NCBI GenBank assembly: GCA_947650365.1 | Contig: OX393550.1 | Span: 113,903,532 to 113,967,531 of the forward strand | From: Chamaelirium japonicum | Taxonomy: Eukaryota > Streptophyta > Magnoliopsida > Liliales > Melanthiaceae | Direction of reading: 5' to 3' | DNA length: 64,000 nucleotides | In this document: positions 56,235 to 64,000 of the stretch, one piece after another | Numbering within the stretch: the stretch's first letter is position 1 | Layout: the number at the start of each line of letters is the position of its first letter | Made by a program: the position numbers and the translations under genes | Notes under the pieces: model-generated | Told to the model about the DNA's origin: nothing | The model's input: the letters and a program-made list of their open reading frames with translations, nothing else | The model's database searches: none

Positions 56235-57904
56235 ATTACGACCACTCCCAGAATCAATTTGTGCCACATTTAAATGGTTCTCCTACTTTACAGATACCCT
56301 TCCAGAAAGGAGAAACTTTCCCTGATTGATGACTTCTTCCTTGGAGTGGGGAGAAGCGTCGGAAACATCTGTCTCTAATGATGCTAGACCAATGGTGTCC
56401 CTAGTCATGTTGCAACCTCCACCACCACTTGCCCAGTAAAGCCTTATTAAAGTCCTTTAGGTTAGTTACTCCCAGCCCTCCCTGATCTTTAGATTTGCAA
56501 GCCACCCCCCATTTTGCCAGATGGTAGGATCCTAAAGAACCGTCGGCTCCCTTCCATAGGAAAGAGCTACGAATATTGTCAATCTTCTTAATCACCCAAG
56601 ACAGAATGAAATAGAAGGCCAGGTAATATGAGAGAATAGACGAAAGAACCGAATTAACCAGAATGAGTCGGCCCCCTAGCGACAGGTGCTTAGCCTTTCA
56701 ACTCGATAGACGTAATTCCACTTTCTCCACTACTCTAAGCCAATCCAATCTAGCTAGGTGCTTGTTGCTGACCGGGAGACCTAGATATCTAATCGGTAGG
56801 GTGTCCAACTTGCAGTTCAGAAGAGCCGAAGCCTTGGAACCAAAATCTGGATTAAGTCCCACATAGAACATAAAGCTTTTCGATAAATTAATCCAGAGAC
56901 CCGAGCAAAACTCATGAGCGTATAGGATAATCTTCAAAACCGTTACTTCCTCTAATCTGACTTAACAGAAGAGAATAGTGTCTTCAGCAAAATGGAGATT
57001 GGAGACGCACCAGCAGTTACCTCGAATACCATGAAGCAAGTTTATGGAACGGACTCTATGGACGATTACATCAAAAGCGTTAACAGCTAATATGAAGAGA
57101 AAATGTGATAGTAGACATCCCTGTTTAAGCCCTTTCCGCATCAGAAAATGTCCCCTTGAAACTCCATTAATCAAGCATGAAAGCTTAGAAGGCAAAAGGC
57201 AAAGGTGGATCCAATGGACCCATTTACTCGAGAAGCCTTTAGCCTGCAGGGTAGAAAGAATGAAATCCCAGTGAAGCCGGTCAAAAGCCTTCTCAAAGTC
57301 AAACTTAAGAACCAATCCTTCCTGTTTATGCTCCTTGAGGTGATAAAGAATTTATTGGGCAGAGGCCATGCTGTCCAGAATGAGACGCCCATTGATGAAT
57401 GCAGATTGGGACTAACTGGTGATCTCGTTCATGAACGGGGAGAGTCTGTTAGAAAGTAGTTTTGTAATAATCTTGTAGATGCAATTGGAGAGACTGATAG
57501 GGCACAAGTCAGTCACAGATTCTGCACCAGGACATTTGAGGATAAGGACCAGGAGCGAGTAGTTGATACTGGCGAGAGATACTACTCCCGAGAAAAAATC
57601 ATGAATGAAACGGATGACGTCCACCGATAAGCAATCCCAAAAAGCTTGGAAGAAGTGCATTGGGAATCCATCTGGTCTTGGAGCTCCTTCCCCATTCATA
57701 TCAAAGATGGCTCTTTTGATCTCGTCCGTAGGGAACTCCCTATCAAGGTCACAATCAGCTGGGAGGCGTCCAATGGGGAGACTATCCCAATCGAGAGAAG
57801 CAGTGGAGGTTGGAAGGTCTTGGAAGTAATTCCGGAAGTGTGTGGTATAATATATATTGCTTCTTGAATGTATATTTTATTATTTATCATATTTGTACAA
57901 GCAA

Positions 57905-58420
57905 CTCAAGCAAAACACAATTCAAAATCATGCTTTTTCACCAATGAAACAAACCACACTGATCCATTGATTTTAGGGTTCTCTTTACAATCCATTTTTT
58001 TTACCTACAAACACTTTCAGGTAATTTAGAAACCAAAGGCTTTAGAAAGTATTTGATGCCTAAAACTCTCAGCAAATTATCCCAGTTCTTTGATATCTAA
58101 TTCTTCCATTTTTCTCTTGATTCAGAACAAGCTCTGCCAGCCTATTTCTATCATGATATAAATAATAATAGGCCTGTCATTTAAACACAACAAAATGATT
58201 ATTCAAAAGCACAATTTTTCTCCAATGAAACAAACCATATTGATCCATTAATTTTAGGGTTCTCTTTACAGTCCAATGCTTTATACCCACAAACACTTTC
58301 AGATAATTTTGTCACCAAAGGCTACAGCAAGTGTTTGATGCCTAAAAATCTCAGCATATCATCCCACTTCTATGATTTCTACTACTTTCATTTTTCTCTT
58401 GATTCTCACCTATTTCTAAG
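57905..58420. repeat. Tandem duplication in VPS13 intron, period about 281 bp
   Basis: CCAATGAAACAAACCA starts at 57941 and, in its second copy, at about 58222. Both are followed by the same order of motifs (TTTTAGGGTTCTCTTTACA, ACAAACACTTTCAG, TTTGATGCCTAAAA, TTTTTCTCTTGATTC). Copies about 80% alike. Confidence 0.75.
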
Positions 58421-59055
58421 ATGATAAAAATGTAATCATTGACATGTTATTTTGTAGACCTACATAACGAAAATCATTTATGCATATGCTTCTCATGTTC
58501 TCCAACTTTCTAAAATTGTTTGTGCTACCTCCACCCTAATACAACACACGAAACCACTCCTTTCTGCAACTAATGACTTAACAAATCTCCCATAGGATAT
58601 GAAGTGTGATCCTTCAACTTTAGAATTGTGGACCAGAAACTTCTAGTACTGAATATAGTCCTCACTCCCATCCAAAAACTATTTATCTCAGCAACTTAAG
58701 ATTGCACTTCTCTCCTCGCTCCCCCCCCCCTCTCTCCCATGATCCTCATATTTCTACACCATGGAGAATAATCAAATGTATAACTATTAATTAACCAAGT
58801 TTGATGCTGAGGCAATCATGGGTGGCAGGACAGATTCCTATTTCAACCACAAAGTCTTAATCAAGAGTATAATGAACAATTAACCTTAACCTTCAACCAT
58901 ATTCCATCTGTATGGGGTTGGCTTTATGAATCAATTTGATACATCCAAGTTCGAGAACTTCTACGATAGTATTTTTAACCGAAGTCCATTGTGAATTGGT
59001 ACCATATTCCGAGTAGGCAACTTTAAACAAGAGAAAACAAAGTTGCATCACATAC
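58421..59055 (-). other. Intron sequence, no feature seen
   Basis: 5' end of the giant VPS13 intron, AT-rich. A donor GTATGTG at 59055 follows exon 59056-59152. Confidence 0.55.
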
Positions 59056-59152
59056 CTGCAACATGAACAACCAGCTTATGTGGTAAAGTCAAGTCATCCC
59101 AAACATATTCTACTGAATCACCAGAACCCAGCATATCTGATTCCCTAGACTC
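59056..59152 (-). CDS. VPS13: VPS13-family exon (WDDLTLPHKLVV)
   Basis: 97 nt encoding ESRESDMLGSGDSVEYVWDD and LTLPHKLVVHVA. The segment D-(D/E)-LTLPHKLVV is a strong signature at the end of the SHR-BD region of plant VPS13 proteins. The acceptor TTTCCAG|GAG and donor GCAG|GTATGTG are clear. It starts in phase 0 after the exon ending YYQK and ends with the first base of a codon completed by AT at 14553, 44.5 kb away. Confidence 0.9.
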
Positions 59153-59271
59153 CTGGAAAGAATCAAACAGTAACAAAATCAGCTAATTCATCAACATATA
59201 TGGAAATTCCTACTAATTCTAAATCTGTTTCTTTTTTTTATAAAAGATTAAGTAAGATTTAAGAATACAAC

Positions 59272-59703
59272 CTTTTGGTAATATACAATAGATAATCCAC
59301 GCAAGAAATTTTCAATCCGGTAAGGTAATGCAACATCTGGTGGCATATAAAAGTGCAGAACAAGACTAGAACTTTCTTCTACAATATGGACAACAGCAAA
59401 TTGTGTCAACTTCTCTGCTTGCTGAGTGGTTGAATATGATTGATCGGAAAGAATAGCAGAGGCTCTCTTAAACTTCAAGAAAAACCGACCAAGTGATGCG
59501 ACACATATTGGTCCAGACCAACTATTATATACACTCTCTTCTGGCCGAAACTGAATGAAGATTTGGGAAAGCTCATTCGCACTTATGTGCCTTTTAATAA
59601 TGGAGTCAAATAAACTTGCTTTCCCCTTTTTGCTTGTATTATATCTAACTTGCAGTGCAGCTTTCTCTTTACCCCCTATAGAAGTAATTCCGCCCATATC
59701 ATC
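59272..59703 (-). CDS. VPS13: VPS13-family exon (PYRIEN, SHR-BD)
   Basis: 432 nt, phase 0 at both ends, encoding DDMGGITSIGGKEKAALQ... to LPYRIENFLRGLSIVYYQK. PYRIEN followed by YYQK is characteristic of VPS13 SHR-BD/VAB, the part that binds adaptor proteins and sets membrane targeting. The acceptor GATAAG|GAT is short of pyrimidines but joins well to ...RQCYLE upstream. Donor AAAAG|GTTGTA. Between the two is IFIQFRPEESVYNSWSGPICVASLGRFFLKFK. Confidence 0.87.
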
Positions 59704-59813
59704 CTTATCAAAAGATGCAGTCACAGGAAAATAAGTAATGTGTTGCAGAGTTATACTTTAGAAAAAGTAAAAAACAATTCCGCATTAATGAACGAAAGAG
59801 AACGGATCAAGAC

Positions 59814-60075
59814 CTCAAGATAACATTGGCGAACAGTGATACATTCCTCGGATTCATTACATATAACGTATCTTGGGACAATGCATACAACTTGTGATGG
59901 AACACATATTTTATGCATAATCGGTTGTAAAGACACCCCCAGTTTTGCTATACGAATGACTCCAAGATCATCCTGAGCTTCCAAGCATAGTTCTGTGAAG
60001 CCAGATAGAATATCCAGATCAAGTAATGCTTTGGGTTTTGTCTCTTCCAACCATTGGAGGTGCACTTTATTGGAT
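59814..60075 (-). CDS. VPS13: VPS13-family exon
   Basis: 262 nt encoding SNKVHLQWLEETKPKALLDL... to SEECITVRQCYLE. Acceptor GTGATCAG|ATCC and donor CTTGAG|GTCTTG. Its first base completes the Lys codon begun in the exon ending at 60258, and it ends in phase 0. CNESEECITVRQCYLE matches the conserved VRQ-(C)-(Y/F) stretch of plant VPS13. Part of the SHR-BD region. Confidence 0.87.
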
Positions 60076-60257
60076 CTGATCACAAAAGATATATAAGATG
60101 CCAAAACTTGGAAAAGCAATATACCTCTAGATTTTATATACGATGCAAAATTCAAAGCCATCAAAGTTAAAAAGAAATATCCGATTCCAAAGAGCAAACA
60201 CAGCACAAACATTTTAATCTGTGGGCATGTTCAAGCATTTTTTTGCCTAATACTTAC

Positions 60258-60344
60258 TTCAGAAACCAGGATTTGGTGGAATTAGGAGGCAAAAAACAGC
60301 CAAGCTCAGGAGGAAGGTCAGAACTATAGTTGACATATTCTGTC
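60258..60344 (-). CDS. VPS13: VPS13-family exon
   Basis: 87 nt encoding TEYVNYSSDLPPELGCFLPPNSTKSWFLK. Acceptor TGTGCAG|GAC and a strong donor GAA|GTAAGTATT. The first G completes a Trp codon from the previous exon (TG|G) and the last AA is completed by A in the next. Confidence 0.85.
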
Positions 60345-60415
60345 CTGCACATATTCAAATTGCTACTTTAGACCCAAAAAGAAGATAGCACATGTACTGA
60401 TTAGGTTAATATTAC

Positions 60416-60501
60416 CAGGGGAGAGGCTTCTGGTTGGAAGCACAGCAAAACAAGTAAAGTTCAGTGTTGTTCTGCAACATATATGTTGTGAAAACAGTCA
60501 C
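60416..60501 (-). CDS. VPS13: VPS13-family exon
   Basis: 86 nt encoding VTVFTTYMLQNNTELYLFCCASNQKPLP and the first two bases of Trp. Acceptor CATGCAG|GTG and donor CCTG|GTAATA. The pattern of a strand with LQN followed by NQKPLP fits the start of a repeat in the VPS13 SHR-BD/VAB region. Confidence 0.85.
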
Positions 60502-60696
60502 CTGCATGTGTGACATGATGAGTTAAACAACCGCTCAACTACAATTCATTGATCAAACCAGCTATACATTCCAAAATTTGACATCTGCAAATAACTAGGT
60601 GAACATAATATGGAAGAGATTGAAATAATAGAATTTTTTCCATGAGAAAAGTTTATATTTATCAAATAAAGTACATGGAGCAGTAGTTTGTGCAAC

Positions 60697-60971
60697 CTCT
60701 AATATTCCCCTGTCTGCACGTGACAATCTTAACGAAGCAAAATACTTTCCTCCAAAATCCAACTCTATATCAAGATAGTGAACTTCACTTTTCAGTTTAT
60801 GTAAATTCTTAGCCCAGTCACCACTGTTAACCGGCTTGCACTTCGAGCAATATGCAGTTAAAGTAATTGTGAAGTATATAATGGCAGGATTCGCATACAA
60901 ATAAGCACTCGATCCACATGGAATTATTGCCTCCTTCCCAATGTTGTTGCAATCTTGAGACATGCACATAT
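60697..60971 (-). CDS. VPS13: VPS13-family exon
   Basis: 275 nt encoding MCMSQDCNNIGKEAIIPCGS...LDIELDFGGKYFASLRLSRADRGILE. Acceptor CTTGCAG|ATATG and donor TTAGAG|GTTGCA. Its first two bases complete an Asp codon begun by the previous exon. SRADRGILE is a VPS13-like phrase preceding the SHR-BD repeats. Confidence 0.87.
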
Positions 60972-61050
60972 CTGCAAGTAGAGTTAAAACTGTCAAAAAA
61001 GAAAGTTATTTTATTCTAAGTTTCTAACAATATTAGAATTGATGTTTTAC

Positions 61051-61454
61051 CTGGATGATTTTCAGATAAAAGGACACATATATCTGATTGCAGAAGATTA
61101 TGAACCTGAACTGTTGGATATATGAAAATTTCTTTCTGCATTTGAATTGCAACTGGTGAAGTCTTAATATCGGATGTGTCCCCCACATTCGGAGGCTTCA
61201 TTACAGGCACATCCCTTGCAATCGTTTGAATCAAAAAATATATATCGGAGGAATGCTGGCCTTCAACAATAAGGGAACAATGCAAAGGGCTGAAAATAGA
61301 TTTTATGGATTCAACACCAAAAGCCTTTCTGAATTTGTAATTTAGCTTATCAAATATTCCAGAAACACGAACAGCTTTTCCACCTTTAAGATCTTCTGAC
61401 CAATTCGCTGAAACTGATTCTCCACTCTTTCCGATATACTCAGATATTTGAGGT
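61051..61454 (-). CDS. VPS13: VPS13-family exon
   Basis: 404 nt, open across the whole interval, encoding PQISEYIGKSGESVSANW..., GKAVRVSGIFDKLNYKFRKAFGVESIKSIFSPLHCSLIVEG, YFLIQTIARDVPVMKP and HNLLQSDICVLLSENHP. Acceptor CTGTTAG|ACC (61455) and donor CCAG|GTAAAA (61050). The phrase YFLxQxxxRDVPV is typical of plant VPS13. No start codon is expected: this is an internal exon, and the 5' part of the gene lies right of the window. Confidence 0.88.
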
Positions 61455-61734
61455 CTAACAGAAAGTAAGAAATTTCCTGTCAGGTTAACAACTAATTAGT
61501 TTTACTAGTCATTCAAGGGAAACAGTACTCAATGAAGTTAATTGCAGCTACTTATAGAGCTACATGGATAGTGGTTTGCTAGAAATAATAAAGAACCATG
61601 CATGTAATAATGGAAATGGATTGAGAAGTATATACAACCATTGGTAAGCTCCTTTAGGCTTTAACTTAAATCCCCAAATAAAACTAAAAAGTTGGCTGGA
61701 ATTTGAGATAAAGGGTTGCCGATAAAACTGCTAA
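61455..61734 (-). other. VPS13 intron, no further exon found
   Basis: Starts with the acceptor of exon 61454. No VPS13-like frame from here to the window end. Confidence 0.5.
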
Positions 61735-62155
61735 GGGTGCCTTTGTTTGGTGGTCGATTCTACAGTACTACTACCAACTATTGAGTTGTGTGAAGCCCAG
61801 TGGTTGGCAGCGATTGGACAGTTTCCAAAGGTTCCAGAGGTCAAATTTTTTTGGAGGGTATTTTCGTAGTTTAAACCATACAATGCAGCCCTAGCCGTAT
61901 CAGGCTGATTTGGAGCGTCATATTACTGTAGCATTGTTCTTCATTTATGTCTGAGAACATAGTGGATTTAGGTGTAGCTCCATGGGTTTTATTCCAAACG
62001 ATTTTTCAACGCAAATCTTGTCTGATCGATTGCTGGTTGATTTTTCTGTGTTTTTCTTTTCCATTATTTATCGTCTCTCAGGATCGGAGTTAAGGCTTCC
62101 TAACACCAACTGGATTTCAAGTTCGGATTCAATACAGGGACACAAACAAACACCC
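61735..62155. mobile_element. Harbinger/Tourist-like MITE, about 421 bp
   Basis: Ends GGGTGCCTTTGTTTGGT and, in reverse, GGGTGTTTGTTTGTGTCC. Left flank TAA (61732-61734) fits the usual TWA target, but the right flank (TTT) has diverged. Interior non-coding. Confidence 0.65.
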
Positions 62156-63360
62156 TTTCAACACAGTAGTGTAAGACTAAACTTGCTCCGGTATTCAATT
62201 CCAAAATAATGAAGAGTGAATTTTTTTTGACAATTAAACATGAATATGGTATTATTTAAGAAACTTTTAATACTCCATCGGAGCACACCTTTGCTTTCCA
62301 AAGCTCTTCACCAGTTGACATTGCTACAACTCTTATTATTTTGTTATTACTTTAGGGCTATTTCATCAATAAGATGGTTAATGCTTTCGATTTCATTAGC
62401 ATAGTGTTTATACTTATTTTCATAAACTTTACTACAATTTAGCAATTTGGTGTTTTGTTAACAGTTTACTATATTGATGATTTAATTGGTTTCTTTTCTC
62501 ATCAGATTTCAAGAACGGGAGATACCAAAAATCCTAGAAATGAACTTGTTGATTCCAAGGTTTGAGATTTTGGGTTCAGGTTCGACCAGAGTCCAAATTT
62601 AAACGTAATAGATATTTCGATTGTTTCAGCTAGAAGTAGTAAAGAGCCTATAAATTCTTTTTTGTTCATGATACAATATTGCAAATGGCGTCTTGCAATT
62701 TGTACACTATGGGCGGTTCATGGGCCCATCGAACTGGTCGGCCACCGATCGATCACTCCCTCTAAACTTTCTCAAAGCCACTCACGGAAGGCCTCCCACT
62801 TCAAGAAACTATCGAATCAGGGAGGACCAGATGATTTGCCTCTCCTAGGTGGATGAAGGTAAGGTTGTTATTGATCCTCTCAAATTGGGCGTCGCCCTGG
62901 AACACGGTGGAAACTCTTGCTTGTAGGAAAGTTTCTAGGGCCGAAACTCTCTCTTGAAGTTCTTCGGTGACGATTGGCAAGCTTTGGCAGTGTGTGGGGA
63001 AGGAGCAAGTCGTAGATATTGTTAAGGATTTTAATGCTTCTGATTTGAGAATATAGAAGGCCTCGTGGATGTTTGGGAACGAAGTTGCTTGTTCAACGAC
63101 CAAACCTTAACCATAATGAGGTGAACCTCATTTTTTCAACTCCTAAAGCAGAAGGTGATTTGGGCCCCGGTCTAGGTTCGCCTCCTTGGTCTTCCCTTTG
63201 ACTGCTGAGATGAAGCTCTCCTGCATGATATTGTCGTCGACACTGATGCTGACGCTAGCAATAGATTAGGGTTGAACCGAAGTCGCATGAAGGTGACCGA
63301 GGACTATTTGCACAAGCATGTTTAGAAGTGGATTTAGGCTAAAGCCCAAAGCAAAGAATC
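62156..63360. other. No gene recognised
   Basis: AT-rich to about 62640, then mixed composition. A 100-codon minus frame (62801-63103) contains LQERVSALETFLQARV, possibly a coiled coil, but I recognise no family and the frame has no supporting context. Probably an old repeat. Confidence 0.35.
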
Positions 63361-63665
63361 AATATGCAAGACAGGAGGATAATTCCCTCACGGTTTAAAG
63401 TTCCGACCGAAACGATCCGTTTTAGCCATTTCGGATAGGTAGCGGCCGAAGCCGAACCCGATCCACCCAAAAAATGATGGTTTCGGCCCGATAATCCCCA
63501 TCCGCCTGGTTTCAGTCAACAGGAGATGGAGAAGAGGAGGCGAAGAGAAGAGAAGGGAAAAAAAAGAAAAAAAAAAAGAACAAGTCATCGCCTCCCCGAT
63601 CCACCATCTCGGTCGCCGTCGTCGCTTGATCGACCGTCCTAGTCGCCCGATCCGTCGTCCTTGCC

Positions 63666-63666
<1 letters not shown>
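63361..63666. other. TTTCGG/GGCCGAAA-rich repeat-like sequence
   Basis: Repeats of CCGAAAC/GTTTCGG around 63390-63510 resemble the subterminal motifs of the 54801 insertion, followed by an A-rich tract. Borders not defined. Confidence 0.3.

Positions 63667-63714
<48 letters not shown>
63667..63714. repeat. (TC)24 microsatellite
   Basis: Perfect TC dinucleotide run, followed by a C-rich end. Confidence 0.95.
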
Positions 63715-63716
<2 letters not shown>

Positions 63717-63784
63717 CTCCTCCCTGTCGGTCGTCATTGCAAAGGGGTTTAAAACCCTAACCCGATCCCACCACCACCCCTTTT

Positions 63785-63900
63785 ATACGTTATAACTGAT
63801 AACTTATAAGTTATAACTTATAACTGATAAGTTATACGTTATAACTTATAACTTCTAACTTATAACTTATAAAATATATTATATATAATATAATACTCTT
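63785..63900. repeat. AT-rich tandem repeat (TTATAACTTATAAC type)
   Basis: At least six imperfect copies of a 10-16 base unit built from TTATAACT, then plain AT and A-rich sequence to the window end. No coding potential. Confidence 0.8.
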
Positions 63901-64000
63901 TTAAGATAAAAAATCTAAAAAATTATAAAAAAATAGAAAAATAAAAAAAAAATAGAAAAATAGGAAAAAATTAGAAAACTATTGAAAATTACAAAACAAA

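Larger units (their letters stand above)
54349..57699 (-). pseudogene. LINE-2 ORF2 remnants (RT and zf-RVT)
   Basis: RT pieces in order on the minus strand: 57699-57412 (GEGAPRPDGFPMHFFQAFWD, SNCIYKIITKLLSNRLSPFM), 57315-56962 (KFDFEKAFDRLHW, GLKQGCLLSHFLF), 56937-56698 (LDTLPIRYLGLPVSNKHLARLDW), 56595-56401 (IRSSFLWKGADGSLGSYHLAKWG), then zf-RVT at 54585-54349 (LLCHSHREDVDHLFLCCPY). The catalytic motif reads HFAEDTILFC, not FADD, so one catalytic Asp is lost. Several frame changes and stops. Confidence 0.88.
54059..57845 (-). mobile_element. LINE-2: degenerate L1-type LINE with 20-bp TSD
   Basis: A poly(A) tail (T-run at 54059-54068 on plus) and 3' UTR homologous to that of LINE-1 lie at the left end. 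ORF2 remnants run to 57699. An identical 20-base flank occurs at 54039-54058 and 57846-57865. The element is 5'-truncated within RT. A hAT MITE and a second TIR insertion interrupt it. Confidence 0.88.
14554..59055 (-). other. Giant VPS13 intron, about 44.5 kb, filled with nested transposons
   Basis: The donor is GTATGTG at 59055 downward and the acceptor TTGCTTCTTTAG ends at 14554. The two flanking exons join in frame and in the order expected for VPS13 (WDDLTLPHKLVV...MHLLREI). No other VPS13-like exon was found between them on either strand. Nearly everything from 15878 to 57845 inside it is transposable elements. Sequence outside the elements (14554-15877, 53761-54038, 57866-59055) is AT-rich and featureless. 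Confidence 0.8.

Noticed and set aside
62801..63103. 100-codon minus-strand ORF as a gene
   Set aside because: No recognised family, no exon signals of VPS13 phase, and repeat-like surroundings.

Overview
This window is plant nuclear DNA, almost certainly from an angiosperm with a large, retrotransposon-rich genome. Support comes from plant Ty1/copia and Ty3/gypsy elements with tRNA-Met-type primer sites, a Tat-lineage gypsy with an antisense plant-mobile-domain ORF, L1-type LINEs with a zf-RVT tail, hAT and Harbinger-like MITEs, and a host gene of the plant VPS13/SHRUBBY type. The species cannot be fixed from the sequence.

The only host gene I can support lies on the minus strand and is a VPS13-family gene (bridge-like lipid-transfer protein, SHR-BD/VAB region). 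Seven exons lie at 61454-59056 and one more at 14553-14237. The exon ending at 59056 and the exon starting at 14553 join in phase (codon split G|AT, giving ...VHVA-D-MHLLRE...) with AG/GT borders. The intron between them is therefore about 44.5 kb, and it holds most of the window.

Layout. 1-5224: minus-strand Ty1/copia element with an intact 1433-codon gag-pol (Copia-1; its 3' LTR runs off the left edge). 5225-7711: intron-like or decayed repeat sequence with a TIR-like element. 7712-13192: decayed gypsy relic with two old LTRs. The left LTR is interrupted by a non-coding LTR element (7871-10700) and the right LTR by a hAT MITE and another TIR insertion. 14237-14553: VPS13 exon. 15878-25383: small Harbinger-like MITE split by a gag-only gypsy (Gypsy-II, 16006-25329, TSD AAACC), whose 3' LTR is split by a 4.25-kb L1 LINE (16248-20499). 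25430-26135: GTGTCCG-rich TIR element (copy A). 26991-53760: inverted copy B of that element, split by the 24.1-kb Tat-lineage Gypsy-I (27047-51150, TSD ATTAT) and by a 3'-deleted copia (51472-53464).

Gypsy-I carries, on the minus strand, gag-protease, a frameshifted RT, two RNase H domains and integrase. On the plus strand, between pol and the 3' LTR, it carries a spliced plant-mobile-domain ORF with its own TATA box. It is in turn interrupted by a solo LTR in RT (37208-38594, TSD ATGTC), a Gypsy-II-family LTR (33415-34610) and Copia-2 in its 5' LTR (44843-50231, TSD GTCGG/GTTGG). 54059-57845: minus-strand LINE with a 20-bp TSD, itself hit by a hAT MITE (8-bp TSD ATTACGAC) and another TIR insertion. 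59056-61454: VPS13 exons. 61455-64000: intron or flank with a Harbinger-like MITE and simple repeats.

The insertion order can be read from the nesting: VPS13 intron, then element B, then Gypsy-I, then Copia-2; and Harbinger MITE, then Gypsy-II, then LINE-1. All element calls rest on motifs, LTR/TIR pairs and target-site duplications read by eye. Lineage names marked as inference need a domain search.
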